Origin: Lachnospiraceae bacterium A2
GTDB lineage: Bacteria > Bacillota > Clostridia > Lachnospirales > Lachnospiraceae
Length of the DNA: 64,000 nt
NCBI GenBank assembly: GCA_000403315.2
Contig: KE159636.1
Coordinates: 2,916,233 to 2,980,232, forward strand
Direction of reading: 5' to 3'
Part shown: positions 26,586 through 35,454 of the stretch, one piece after another
Layout of the letters: each line of letters begins with the position of its first letter
Position numbering within the stretch: the first letter of the stretch is position 1
Translations under genes and position numbers: made by a program
The notes under the pieces: generated by a model
Told to the model about the DNA's origin: nothing
Seen by the model: the letters and a program-made list of their open reading frames with translations, nothing else
The model's database searches: none

Positions 26586-26726
26586 CGTTTCGGTCCGTTC
26601 TGAACAAGCGCCACTGGCGCTTAGAACCTTTGCTGCGCCGAGTGCGGTCACGCAGTGACATCTTCTATTCGCACGAGTACCCTCGCTTCGCTGGGGCAGA
26701 CCCTGTGCATATTATTTTTTATCTTA

Positions 26727-26838
26727 TAGGAAAGATACTTTCACGCTTTAGCGTGACAAGGTCTTTCCTATAAGACAAGAAAGAATCCTGCAAAGCAGGA
26801 TTCTCCGCCTACGGCGAGCCGCTTTGCGGCAGATATCA
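26727..26838. repeat. Hairpin repeat family 1, modules in Y-X order
   Basis: Y (TTATAGGAAAGA / TCTTTCCTATAA) precedes X (AATCCTGCAAAGCAGGATT), the reverse of the order in other copies. This shows the modules can be separated. Confidence 0.75.
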
Positions 26839-26900
26839 TATCATAAGCCATACCATCCTCAAATAGATAAATTGCTTGCGGTTTTACTTATTTTTTTACA

Positions 26901-27008
26901 CTACAGCACCAGCAATTTCCATGCTCCAAGACCTACCCAACAAAGCAGGACACCAATAACCAAAGAAATAATAAACGAAATAATAACTGTCCATTCTTTA
27001 CTGCACAC
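26901..27008 (-). CDS. 35-residue single-span membrane peptide (GTG start)
   Basis: GTG at 27008 has AAGGAG seven bases upstream, inside the end of the preceding gene, which it overlaps by 11 nt. The product begins with a short polar head (CSKEWT), then one hydrophobic span (VIISFIISLVIGVLLCWVGL), and ends KLLVL. I do not recognise it; holin-like or toxin-like peptides have this shape. The overlap and ribosome site favour a real, translationally coupled gene. Confidence 0.5.
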   Translation of the reverse strand: MCSKEWTVIISFIISLVIGVLLCWVGLGAWKLLVL

Positions 27009-27156
27009 TCACGAACTCCTTCTTCTTCTCATCCATTTTTTCTAAATCTTCCTGTGTTATAATCCCTTCTTCCAAAGCTATCTGCGTTAATTGCTGAATT
27101 GCAAGATTAGTATTTTCTTCTGTATCAACCAAAATCGAAAATGTAGGTTTCGTCAT
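26998..27156 (-). CDS. 52-residue hypothetical protein
   Basis: Starts MTKPTFSILVDTEENTNLAI and ends EKKKEFVSVQ. AAGGGGGA stands before the ATG. Charged and probably helical in its second half (LEEGIITQEDLEKMDEK). It begins 13 nt after the stop of the JAB-domain gene, and its end overlaps the 35-residue membrane peptide, so the three form one unit. Not recognised. Confidence 0.6.
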   Translation of the reverse strand: MTKPTFSILVDTEENTNLAIQQLTQIALEEGIITQEDLEKMDEKKKEFVSVQ

Positions 27157-27487
27157 ATTCACATCCCCCTTACTCAATTCTTATTCCAAATACATATGCC
27201 ACCCGTTCAAATTCTTTCGCAGCCTGCACGGATTCTGAACGGTTTAATTTTCCATCATTATTATGGTCACACATTTTCGTGATTTCAATCAGTTTCTTTA
27301 CAGCAGCATTTCTATCAAAGTATTCTGTTTTCGTCATATAGTACTGCTCTCCAGAATTCGTCACGACTACCATTATTTTCAACTTACCATACAACAAAAA
27401 TTCCGAATAATCTTCAATGGAAAAAGCGGAATCAGTTGGATGATTATGCACCAATACACAAACTTTATTATCATTTCTATTTAATAA

Positions 27488-29071
27488 CTCAAACTTCCCA
27501 CACCGATTGGTGTGCTGAACCTTGAAAAATCAATACTTTAGTCTATAAAAAAGGCACAAACCTGCACTTGATGGTATAATTGAATTGCGAATAACAATCA
27601 CACAGCAAGGAGATTTATGCCATGTCAAGTATACCATATAATGCTGAAAACGGGAATGAGATTTCTAACTCTGTCACAAATTTTATGACCCAATTCCAAA
27701 TTGGGAAACTTCTTTTCAAATGTAATGCCGGAAAAGCAAAAGGGATTCCGGTAATCGAAGTGTTTCGATACCTGTTCTGTCTCATTTTCTCGGATAGAAG
27801 CATGTATATGCAGCGGAAAACAGGCATATTTGATGGTTCATTCTGCAAGAACACCGTTTATCGCTTCCTCAATAATGCGAAGATTAACTGGTTTCGGTTC
27901 ACAACCCTGCTTTCAAGCCGGATCATTAACGATTTCATGAAGCCGCTTACGGATGAGAGCCGCAAAGATGTCTTCATTATTGATGACAGCCTGTTTGACC
28001 GTTCCCGTTCAAATAAAACGGAACTTCTGGCGAAAGTCTTCGACCACTGCTCTATGAAGTACAAGAAAGGTTACCGTATGCTGACACTTGGATGGTCCGA
28101 TGGCAACTCCTTTGTTCCGATCAACCATCGTCTTCTGTCGGCAGCCGACGATAAAAATCTGCTCTGCAAAGCCGCAAACTTCGATGGACGTTCTCTTGCC
28201 GGGAAAAGGCGGAAAGAATCCAGACGAAAGGCAACAGAAGTCTTGATTGACCTGATCAAAGCAGCACAATCATCTGGCGTTTCTGCAAAATATGTGCTGT
28301 TCGACAGTTGGTTTTCATCACCGAAGACCATTAGCGCATTAAAGACAGACTGCAAATTAGACACAATCGCAATGGTTAAGAAAAGCAGTAAAATCAAATA
28401 TGGCTATCAGGATGGCAGATACAACATCAAAGAAATCTATAAACAGTGTAAAAAACGCAGGGGCCGCTCCAAGTACCTGCTTTCTGTTGACGTAACCGTT
28501 GGTGATGAGGCAATTCCGGCAAAAATCGTCTGTGTCCGGAACAAAGGCAAGAGAAAAGACTGGCTTGCCATCATCAGCACGGACACAGCTATCTCAGCGG
28601 AAGAAATCATCCGTATCTATGGGAAACGCTGGGATATAGAGGTGTTTTTCAAAACCTGCAAATCCTATCTGCATCTGGTAAAGGAGTGCCGGAGCCTGTC
28701 CTATGATGCTTTGACTGCTCATGTATCCATTGTCTTTGCACGATATATGATGCTTGCAGTTACACAGCGGTGCAATACCGATGACAAAACGATATGTGAA
28801 CTGTTTTTCCGTCTCATGGATGAACTGGATGACATCACTTTCAATCAATCCATGAGGATTATCATGGACGCACTAATGGATGCCGTTATGGAATATTTCC
28901 ACATCACAGAACAGCAGCTTGAGGAATTCACTGCCAGCTTTGTTCAGAGACTGCCGAAGTACATGCAAAAAGCATTGGAGTGCAGTTCAGCGGCTGCCTG
29001 AGCGCTATTTTGTGAGCTAAAGTATTGATTTTTCAGGGAGCAAATCCCATTTTTAATGTGGGAAGTTTGAG
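27488..29071 (+). mobile_element. IS4-type insertion sequence, 1584 bp
   Basis: Ends carry perfect 15-bp inverted repeats (CTCAAACTTCCCACA), with a second 19-bp inverted match further in (TGAAAAATCAATACTTTAG). The 7-bp TTAATAA is duplicated at 27481-27487 and 29072-29078. It is a single clean insertion into the JAB gene. Confidence 0.92.
27622..29001 (+). CDS. IS4-family DDE transposase
   Basis: A 459-residue transposase with no disruption. DDE residues are in FIIDDSLFDRS, YVLFDSWFSS and the family-typical YGKRWDIEVFFKTCKSYL (Y-R-E-K signature). The ATG follows an AAGGAG site. Composition differs from the neighbouring GC-richer genes. It is probably still active, judging from intact ends, frame and target duplication. 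Confidence 0.92.
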   Translation: MSSIPYNAENGNEISNSVTNFMTQFQIGKLLFKCNAGKAKGIPVIEVFRYLFCLIFSDRSMYMQRKTGIFDGSFCKNTVYRFLNNAKINWFRFTTLLSSRIINDFMKPLTDESRKDVFIIDDSLFDRSRSNKTELLAKVFDHCSMKYKKGYRMLTLGWSDGNSFVPINHRLLSAADDKNLLCKAANFDGRSLAGKRRKESRRKATEVLIDLIKAAQSSGVSAKYVLFDSWFSSPKTISALKTDCKLDTIAMVKKSSKIKYGYQDGRYNIKEIYKQCKKRRGRSKYLLSVDVTVGDEAIPAKIVCVRNKGKRKDWLAIISTDTAISAEEIIRIYGKRWDIEVFFKTCKSYLHLVKECRSLSYDALTAHVSIVFARYMMLAVTQRCNTDDKTICELFFRLMDELDDITFNQSMRIIMDALMDAVMEYFHITEQQLEEFTASFVQRLPKYMQKALECSSAAA

Positions 29072-29503
29072 TTAATAATTCATACGTTTTTGTATCCGAT
29101 TCCAAATCCGTATTTGTCTGGCTTCCTTTAATCATATTACCTTCTTCATGGCTGTTTATGGAATAAACGAGAGCTACTTCATTACAGTTATTATGATTTA
29201 AAGCATAGTACAGTATACTCTGGCATTTCTGATACAGATAAAAAGACTCGTCTTCTCCAATTTCATCAATAATGTATGGTCTAAGCCTCAATAGACTTGC
29301 CTCATTTATAAATTGTTTTTTATGTGATGATATCGAATTTACTTTAAGCATAAAATTTATCCCCTTTTTCATGCCTTAACTGAATTAATTTTATTTACAA
29401 TTTGCTCTCTTTATTTCCGCGATCAATGAGCCAAGCAGCCGCGCCCGCGCGGATATTTGACTGAACCAGAAAAACATCTCTGTTCTATTATACACAATAC
29501 AAT

Positions 29504-29572
29504 AATAAATATCAACCAGCTTACGAAAAGGCATCTGTAAGAGTACTTTTTTAATAAGTTGGTTGATATTTT
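29504..29572. repeat. Inverted repeat around a 30-nt loop
   Basis: AAATATCAACCAGCTTA and TAAGTTGGTTGATATTT pair with one mismatch. No U-tract follows. It may be the end of a lost mobile element. Confidence 0.6.
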
Positions 29573-29758
29573 CTGCGGGGTATCTGCAAACATTGTATCA
29601 GCAGGCTGTAAGTATATACTATCTTTAAGTTAAGTAATCCCCCTGCAATTCGTACCAAAGTCCGTTGCTTTCACCGTAAATATATTTCTCCACCTTTCTT
29701 AATAAAATAGCCTGAACAACTATATTATAATGGAAGGGTGATTTTTGTTGTATCACAA

Positions 29759-29909
29759 GAACAAAGAATCCTGTTTTGCAGGATTCTCCGCCTGCGGCGG
29801 GTCGCTTTGCGACAGATTTCATACTCGCCGCAGTGCGATAAAAACTTTTTCTTCTATGGGAAAGATACTTTTACGCTTTAGCGTGACAAGGTCTTTCCTA
29901 TAGAAGAAC
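29759..29909. repeat. Hairpin repeat family 1, full copy
   Basis: X then Y; the first hairpin loop differs (ATCCTGTTTTGCAGGAT) but the stem is kept. Confidence 0.82.
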
Positions 29910-29975
29910 AAAGAATCTGACTTGCCAGACTCTCGCACCGGAGCGCGGGTGCATCGCACCCTTTTGGCACCCTAG

Positions 29976-31445
29976 AGCGAACTTTTGGTGGCCTGCGCCC
30001 TCTTTTTCTGATATAATGAAAGAAAAGGGGTGGTATTATGACGAATCCAACCATGTTTGATCCAATTGCTTTAGAAAACTGGTATTCCGATGATGAAAAC
30101 AGTCTTTTGCTTCAAACAGAACTGGAAAAATATTTTCAGAATTATCTTCCCTGTTTCCGGTCAGAGCCACAAAGAAAACTGTTCCAAACATTTATAACGG
30201 GGCTGTTAAGCCCGTTGGAACGTAAATCCATCGAACCGGTTGCACTCCATTTTTCCGGGGAGAAGTATGTCCGCCCCATGCAGCAGTTTTTTTCACGCTC
30301 CCCTTTTGGGGAACAGCCTCTCCTGGATATTTACCAGGAACTGCTTTCCAAACAGGTTGGGCAGGCCCCTGGTATGCTGTCCGTAGATGATACGTGTTTT
30401 GTGAAGAAAGGGAAACATTCCGCCGGGGTGAAGCGCCAGTACTGCGGCCGCCTGGGCAAAACGGAAAACTGCCAGTCCGGCGTATTCCTTGCTTTTGCGG
30501 GGGGCAACGGGTACGGCCTTGTGGACTATGGACTTTACCTTCCGCAGGAATGGTTCGGGGAAGATTTTGCACAGCTGTACAAAGAATGCCATATCCCGGA
30601 AGAAAAAACATTTTCCACAAAAAATGGGATTGCTGTAAGGCTGCTTAACCAGGCAGTACACAGCGGCCTGTTCCAGGCCCGATGGATTGGCTGCGATGCG
30701 GCATACGGGAATGGCCATGCCTTCCTTGACGGGCTGAAGCTGCCGGAAGGGGTATGGTATTTTGCGGCAACAAACGCAAAAGAGCAGGTATTTCCTGAAT
30801 ACCCTCAGATGTGTTACCCGGAAACGAAAAGGGGCCGCCCCAGAAAACACCCGGTATTGTCCACTAAGCCGGTATCGGTACGTGAAATCGCAGAGGACAG
30901 TTCCGTCCCCTGGGAAAGCGTTGTACTGGCAGAAGGAGCGAAGGGTCCGATCCTTGCAGAGAGGAAATATATGCGCTGTTATTCCTGCCGTAAAGACGGG
31001 AACCGCAGTTATGTGAAGCCGGGGCCGGAAATATGGCTTTATTTAAGGAAATATGCAGATGGGGAAATAAAATATTTCGTTTCCAATGCCCCGGGAGGTC
31101 TGGCTGTCCAGGAACTGGACAGGGCAGCAACCTTAAGATGCCCCATTGAACAGTGCTTTGAAGAATGTAAAAGCAACCTGGGAATGGGACATTATGAATG
31201 CCGGAGTTACCAGGGCTGGAAGCGTCATATGCTGTTTGTGATGACAGCGCATCTGTTTACGATTCATATACGGGAAATCTTTAAAAAAAAGAGATTCCAT
31301 TGACCATGCCGATGGTAGTAAAGCTGATGCATGGAATGATAACCTATACAGTTACGAATATGAAAGCGATTGTATGTTACTACATACGCAGGAACCATTG
31401 TGCCTATCTGGCCCATAGAAAAACCACGCTTTCAAAAAGTTCGCT
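29976..31445 (+). mobile_element. IS701-type insertion sequence
   Basis: Short inverted ends AGCGAACTTTT are seen on both sides. The flanks, GGTGCATCGCACCCTTTT on the left and TAATCCTATA on the right, rejoin into the right arm of the palindromic element found intact at 44499-44630. The target was therefore a copy of that element. Ends are uncertain by a few bases. Confidence 0.75.
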
Positions 31446-31449
31446 GTAG
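30038..31449 (+). CDS. IS701-family transposase with possible -1 frameshift extension
   Basis: The zero-frame product (to 31303) has 421 residues with DDE-type motifs: MLSVDDTCFVKKG (first D), WIGCDAAYGNG (second D) and RCPIEQCFEECKSNLGMG (E). Near the end a run of eight A makes the slippery heptamer A AAA AAG at 31285-31291. A -1 shift there reads another 52 sensible residues (EIPLTMPMVVKLMHG onward) to a TAG at 31447, instead of stopping after RFH. Either programmed frameshifting or a one-base mutation explains this. AAAGGGG stands seven bases before the ATG. Confidence 0.85.
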
Positions 31450-31466
31450 TACTAATCCTATAAAGC

Positions 31467-31501
31467 AAAAAAACCAGCAGGGGCTATTCCCTGCCCCTGC
31501 C
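31467..31501 (-). terminator. Terminator of the hemerythrin-receiver gene
   Basis: GCAGGGGC and GCCCCTGC pair (8 bp), followed on the minus strand by seven T. It lies 10 nt past the stop. Confidence 0.85.
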
Positions 31502-31510
31502 AGTTAGTAT

Positions 31511-32884
31511 TTATTTTTTCTTTTTAAAATAGTCGTCTATTTCTTTCTTAATCTTTTCCGGGGAAAGCGTCTTCAGCAAGTATCCTGACGGCTTCAGGGA
31601 TATGACTTTTTGGACGCTCTCTTTGTCTACCCTGCTTGTCAAAAACATCACGGGGATGTCCGCAATTTCCTCCTCGGAACGTATCATTTCCAGCACCTGG
31701 CTGCCATCACAGACCGGCATTTCATAATCCAGAAGGACTAAATCCGGCCGGTCCAACGTAATGCACCGGATTGCCGACAAACCAGAACTTGCTTCTGTAA
31801 TCTCATATTCTTTGCCCAGAAGCTCCTTCATAGCCATCCGCAGGAACTCCGAATCATCCACTACCAGCAGCTTCCGCTTTTTGCTTACCTGCACCTTTGT
31901 TTCCTGATTGTTGTCCAAATACTTCTTAACCTCGGACATTGCATTTTCTGCCTTAATGGAAATTCCGCCCTTCACATTGTCCTTAGCCCCGTCCTGGGTT
32001 AAATGGGGTGCGATGGCACAGAAGGCAAAATACCCCTCCCCTGTGTCAAACAGCAGGCTGAACTGGGGTTTCTTCCCTTCCATCCGCTTCTGGAACTGCT
32101 CATAGCTTAAGAGGTTTTCCTCCTTCATTTCATATAGTTCCGAGGAAAGGAACTGTTCCTGGATCCGCTCCACAAACTGCTGGGCTGTATACCTGGCAGC
32201 GTTCATTATCATGACGTTGATTTCCCCTGCCTGGGTATCCAACATGCTCCCAATGGTATTTATCAGCAGCTTTTCTTCAAAAACCAGTATGATTTCCCAT
32301 TGTTTATCCCTGCCTGCCCTGTAGGCCAGGCGGTAGTAAATGCCTTTCCCAAATTTCTCCCCGCCGTAACACTCACTGACTACCCGGGCCTTTAGCTGGA
32401 ACATATCGTCCATAAGCTGGAGGATTAAACGCCGCATAGCAGACTGCTCCTCCTCTGGCAGAAGATCTCCCCACTTGCTTACGACTTTCCCTGTAATGGC
32501 ACGGTCTTCTGTCAGGGTATGCCCGATCAGCCAGCCGGCGCAGACACCCAGAAAGTGGCTGATTGCCTCCTCGGAAAAATCATTTTGGTTCAGTTCTTTT
32601 TCCAAAGAAGGGAGTGTATTCTTCCTAAAATTATCGTGAACGCGCCTATGGGTTTCAAATCCCGGATAACTGATAGACGCCATATAAACTTCTTCCTCTG
32701 CAAAATGCTTCATCGCATGCTCTTTAAAATACTTAATCCCTTCTTGGCAGGCCCATCTGTTTTTGTCTTCCTGCAGCCTGCTGGCAAGAAGCTTATTTAA
32801 AATACTAAAAAGCTTCTTATGCTCCTTATCAATGACATCCACGCCTATATTAAAGCGGTCCTGCCATACTAATTGATTCCCCAT
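31511..32884 (-). CDS. Bacteriohemerythrin - middle domain - response-regulator receiver fusion
   Basis: A 457-residue cytoplasmic protein. Residues 1-135 are a bacteriohemerythrin with the full di-iron ligand set visible: H22, H60, E64, H79, H83, H122 and D127. Residues about 140-330 are a middle domain I do not firmly recognise; it has CheX-like features (INTIGSMLDTQAGEINVMIMNAARYT). Residues about 338-455 are a receiver domain (LLVVDDSEF, LVLLDYEMPVCDG, FLTSR, GYLLKT). No DNA-binding output is present. It could couple oxygen sensing to a chemotaxis or kinase relay (inference). AAAGGAGG stands six bases before the ATG. Confidence 0.87.
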   Translation of the reverse strand: MGNQLVWQDRFNIGVDVIDKEHKKLFSILNKLLASRLQEDKNRWACQEGIKYFKEHAMKHFAEEEVYMASISYPGFETHRRVHDNFRKNTLPSLEKELNQNDFSEEAISHFLGVCAGWLIGHTLTEDRAITGKVVSKWGDLLPEEEQSAMRRLILQLMDDMFQLKARVVSECYGGEKFGKGIYYRLAYRAGRDKQWEIILVFEEKLLINTIGSMLDTQAGEINVMIMNAARYTAQQFVERIQEQFLSSELYEMKEENLLSYEQFQKRMEGKKPQFSLLFDTGEGYFAFCAIAPHLTQDGAKDNVKGGISIKAENAMSEVKKYLDNNQETKVQVSKKRKLLVVDDSEFLRMAMKELLGKEYEITEASSGLSAIRCITLDRPDLVLLDYEMPVCDGSQVLEMIRSEEEIADIPVMFLTSRVDKESVQKVISLKPSGYLLKTLSPEKIKKEIDDYFKKKK

Positions 32885-32940
32885 ACCTATCCTCCTTTTG
32901 TAGCATCTTACATGTGAGCAATCAAAAATATACTCTATTT

Positions 32941-32969
32941 ATTATACAAAATCTTTCATATTCTGTCAC
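32941..32969 (-). promoter_or_regulatory. Promoter of the hemerythrin-receiver gene
   Basis: Minus strand GTGACA (32969-32964), 17 bp, TATAAT (32946-32941). The leader is about 50 nt. Confidence 0.62.
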
Positions 32970-33141
32970 TACTTTTTAAGGCTTTTTTGGTACAATTTAC
33001 CCATTTTTTACACAAAAACCCAAGCCCCCGCATCCGTGCACAATACTCTCCGTGCAGGTGCGCAGAGCCTGTCCCAGCAAAACAGGGGGTATCCTGCCAT
33101 TATGGCTCTATTTTATAAAGAAAGGCATGGGCTTTCATACT

Positions 33142-34359
33142 TTATGGCAGCATATCCTTTCCTGTAAGATGAAAAACCTTCCGGAGGATTGCTGCCATTT
33201 CATCCACATGCTCCTTCCCAATGACAAGGGGAGGCACGAACCGCAGCACATTGTTCCCTGCCGTGATTAAAATTAATCCTTCGCCCAAAGCTTTCGCGCT
33301 GATTTCCCCTGCCGGGATTTCCGGCGCCAGTTCCAGCCCCTGCATCAGGCCAAGCCCGCGCCTTGCCAAAATAAATGGATATTCCATTTTTAGCTGCTCC
33401 AGCGTTTCTTCCAGATAAACGGAAATTTCCTGCACATGTTTGGGGATGCCCTCTTTTTCAAAAATGTCCAGCACTTTGCTGACTGCTGCCCCCACAAAAG
33501 GGTTGCCGCCATAGGTAGTCCCATGGTCCCCCGGCTTTAAAGAGCCTTCTGCCACCTGCTCTGTCATCAGGAAAGCACCTACCGGCACGCCGCAGCCCAA
33601 AGCCTTGGCACATGCCAGAATGTCCGGCTTCACGCCGTAGCCCTGCCATGCAAACATATGGCCGCTCCTGCCCATGCCGCACTGGATTTCATCCAAAATT
33701 AACAGGATGCCCTTCTCCTCACAAAGCTTCTTCACCCCGGCAAGGAATTCTGGTTCTGCAGGGTAAATGCCTCCCTCCCCCTGTACCGTTTCCAGAATGA
33801 CAGCGCAGGTTTTCTCATTTACCAGGCCCTCAACGCTGGCAAGGTCATTGTATTCTGCAAATTTCACAATTCCGGGCAATGGCTCAAATGGCTCCCGGTA
33901 ATGGGCGTTCCCTGTGACAGACAAGGCCCCAAGGCTCCTTCCATGGAAGGAATGCTCCATGGCGATGATTTCATGGCCTGCGCAGCCGTCCTTAGCATAG
34001 GCATATTTTTTGGCAGCCTTGATTGCGCCCTCAATGGCTTCCGTGCCGCTGTTGGTAAAAAATACCCGGTCCATGCCGGATGCCTTGCAGAGCTTCCCGG
34101 CAGCTTCTATGGTTGGCTGGTTATAGTAGAGGTTTGAGGTGTGGAGCAGCTTGTCTACCTGCCCTTTTAAGGCTTCGTTGTACTCCTTGTGCCCATACCC
34201 CAACGCCTGCACGGCAATGCCTGCTGCAAAATCCAGGTATTTTTTCCCTTCTGTGTCGTAAAGGTAAACGCCTTCCCCGTGGTCCAATACGATTTGGTAA
34301 CGGTTGTAAGTATGTAACATAGACTGTTCCGCCTGTTCCATCCATGCTGTTGGTTCCAT
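33142..34359 (-). CDS. argD: Acetylornithine aminotransferase
   Basis: PLP-dependent transaminase that makes N-acetylornithine from the semialdehyde in arginine synthesis. The 405 residues contain TNSGTEAIEGAIK (phosphate loop), LILDEIQCGMGR (cofactor Asp) and ILACAKALGCGVPVGAF with the PLP Lys. The start is ambiguous: ATGs at 34359, 34371 and 34380. The 34359 start (MEPTAWMEQAEQ) fits the family best and has GGA-rich sequence upstream. Last gene of the arg operon. A family 2 repeat separates it from argB. Confidence 0.95.
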   Translation of the reverse strand: MEPTAWMEQAEQSMLHTYNRYQIVLDHGEGVYLYDTEGKKYLDFAAGIAVQALGYGHKEYNEALKGQVDKLLHTSNLYYNQPTIEAAGKLCKASGMDRVFFTNSGTEAIEGAIKAAKKYAYAKDGCAGHEIIAMEHSFHGRSLGALSVTGNAHYREPFEPLPGIVKFAEYNDLASVEGLVNEKTCAVILETVQGEGGIYPAEPEFLAGVKKLCEEKGILLILDEIQCGMGRSGHMFAWQGYGVKPDILACAKALGCGVPVGAFLMTEQVAEGSLKPGDHGTTYGGNPFVGAAVSKVLDIFEKEGIPKHVQEISVYLEETLEQLKMEYPFILARRGLGLMQGLELAPEIPAGEISAKALGEGLILITAGNNVLRFVPPLVIGKEHVDEMAAILRKVFHLTGKDMLP

Positions 34360-34435
34360 ATCCCTATTCATTCCTTTCATGATTTCCCAGACGCAAAACC
34401 GAACGGCAATGCGCCTGATTCCAGACTTTGATTCC

Positions 34436-34535
34436 CCCGGGCAATAAGCCATGCAGCCGCGTTTGCGCGGATATTTGGCAAAGGCCGCAAGCGCCCTGTG
34501 GGTGCAAATGCCCTCGGCTTGCTACGGGGTATCCG
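34436..34535. repeat. Repeat family 2 copy between argB and argD
   Basis: GCAGCCGCG-TTTG-CGCGGATATTTGGC on the plus strand, then a diverged tail. The last argB codons (reading [10 protein letters not shown]) fall inside it. Confidence 0.6.
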
Positions 34536-35451
34536 GCTCCAGCCGGGTATTTGGCTTCCGGTAAAAACGTTCCTCGCTGTCCCCTAAAATAGCAGTCCCA
34601 ATGCCACGGTTGGTAAAAATTTCCAGCAGCAGGCAGTGGGGAATCCTGCCATCCAGGATATGAACCCTGGAAACGCCGTTCTCTATGGCGTCAATGCAGT
34701 TATGGAGCTTGGGCAGCATCCCGCCGCCAATAAAGCCGTCGCCAATCAGTTCCCTTGCCTCGGAAACAGACAGCTCGGAAATCAGGGTGGACTTATCCTG
34801 CGGGTCTTTGTAAACCCCCTCGATATCCGTAAGGAATGCAAGCTTTTCTGCATTTACTGCCCTTGCAATGGCACAGGCCGCGTCGTCTGCATTGATGTTA
34901 TAGGTATCAAATTCATCCCCCAGGCCAATGGGGCACACAATGGGGAGGAAATCTTTTTCCAGAAGGTCAAAAAGTATCTTGGGGCTGACTTCCTTCACAT
35001 CCCCCACAAAGCCGATATCCTGCCCATCGGAATATTTTTTGTCTACTTTCAGGAGGCCGCCGTCCTTGCCGCTGATGCCAATAGCCAAAACCCCCAGTTC
35101 CTGCACCATCTGGACCAGTGATTTGTTGACTTTTCCCAGCACCATTTCCGCGATTTCCATAGTTGCCGCGTCGGTTTTCCGAAGGCCGTTGACAAATTCC
35201 GGCTCCATGCCGGATTTTTCCACCCACTTGCTGATTTCCTTCCCGCCGCCGTGGACAATAATAGGCTTAAAACCAACCAGCTTTAACAAGGTAACGTCCT
35301 GTATGACGCTTTTTTTCAGCTCCTCATCCACCATGGCGCTGCCGCCGTATTTTACTACGATTATTTTGCGGTTAAACCGCTGGATGTAGGGCAACGCTTC
35401 AATCAGTACTTCTGCTTTCTGCAGGATTTCCTGCATATTTTTTTCTTCCAT
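34522..35451 (-). CDS. argB: Acetylglutamate kinase
   Basis: Phosphorylates N-acetylglutamate, the usual control point of the pathway. The 309-residue product has [21 protein letters not shown] and the C-terminal [17 protein letters not shown] and GIGTAI motifs. The N-terminal helix ([24 protein letters not shown]) is the kind found in arginine-inhibited hexameric enzymes, so feedback control is likely. The extreme C-terminus lies in a repeat and is probably not conserved. The start is 3 nt after the preceding membrane-protein gene. Confidence 0.96.
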   Translation of the reverse strand: MEEKNMQEILQKAEVLIEALPYIQRFNRKIIVVKYGGSAMVDEELKKSVIQDVTLLKLVGFKPIIVHGGGKEISKWVEKSGMEPEFVNGLRKTDAATMEIAEMVLGKVNKSLVQMVQELGVLAIGISGKDGGLLKVDKKYSDGQDIGFVGDVKEVSPKILFDLLEKDFLPIVCPIGLGDEFDTYNINADDAACAIARAVNAEKLAFLTDIEGVYKDPQDKSTLISELSVSEARELIGDGFIGGGMLPKLHNCIDAIENGVSRVHILDGRIPHCLLLEIFTNRGIGTAILGDSEERFYRKPNTRLEPDTP

Positions 35452-35454
35452 TTT

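Larger units (their letters stand above)
26121..26900. other. 780-bp gene-free hairpin-repeat array
   Basis: No coding capacity is supported. The stretch is made of successive dyads: a family 1 variant (26205-26347), two nearly identical blocks beginning AAAGTGGGCAAGCCCACTT (26359 and 26520), short dyads such as GTCGCTTTAGCGAC, and a Y-X family 1 copy (26727-26838). Confidence 0.7.
27170..29351 (-). pseudogene. JAB/JAMM-domain protein gene interrupted by an IS4-type element
   Basis: The 5' part (29351-29072) and 3' part (27487-27170) join in frame when the element and one 7-bp target copy are removed, giving TKTYELL-NRNDNKVCVL across the junction. The rebuilt protein is about 200 residues. 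It shows an upstream Glu (NSHEEGNM), the metal motif VHNHPTDSAFSIED (HxHP then SxxD, as in JAB/MPN metalloproteases and RadC-like proteins) and a C-terminal EF-hand-like loop DHNNDGKLNRSE. It heads a unit with two tiny genes. Substrate unknown. The start at 29351 has AGGGGA upstream. Confidence 0.82.
29352..30037. other. Gene-poor region with repeats and a possible tnpV relic
   Basis: Holds a family 2 repeat (29415-29467), a 17-bp inverted repeat, a short minus-strand frame resembling the start of TnpV proteins (29625-29700, NGLWYELQGDYL, then a stop), a family 1 repeat and half of a palindromic element hit by the IS701-type insertion. No intact gene. Confidence 0.55.

Noticed and set aside
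26205..26838. Possible CRISPR array
   Set aside because: Repeats are unequal, self-complementary and lack regular unique spacers. No cas gene is present.
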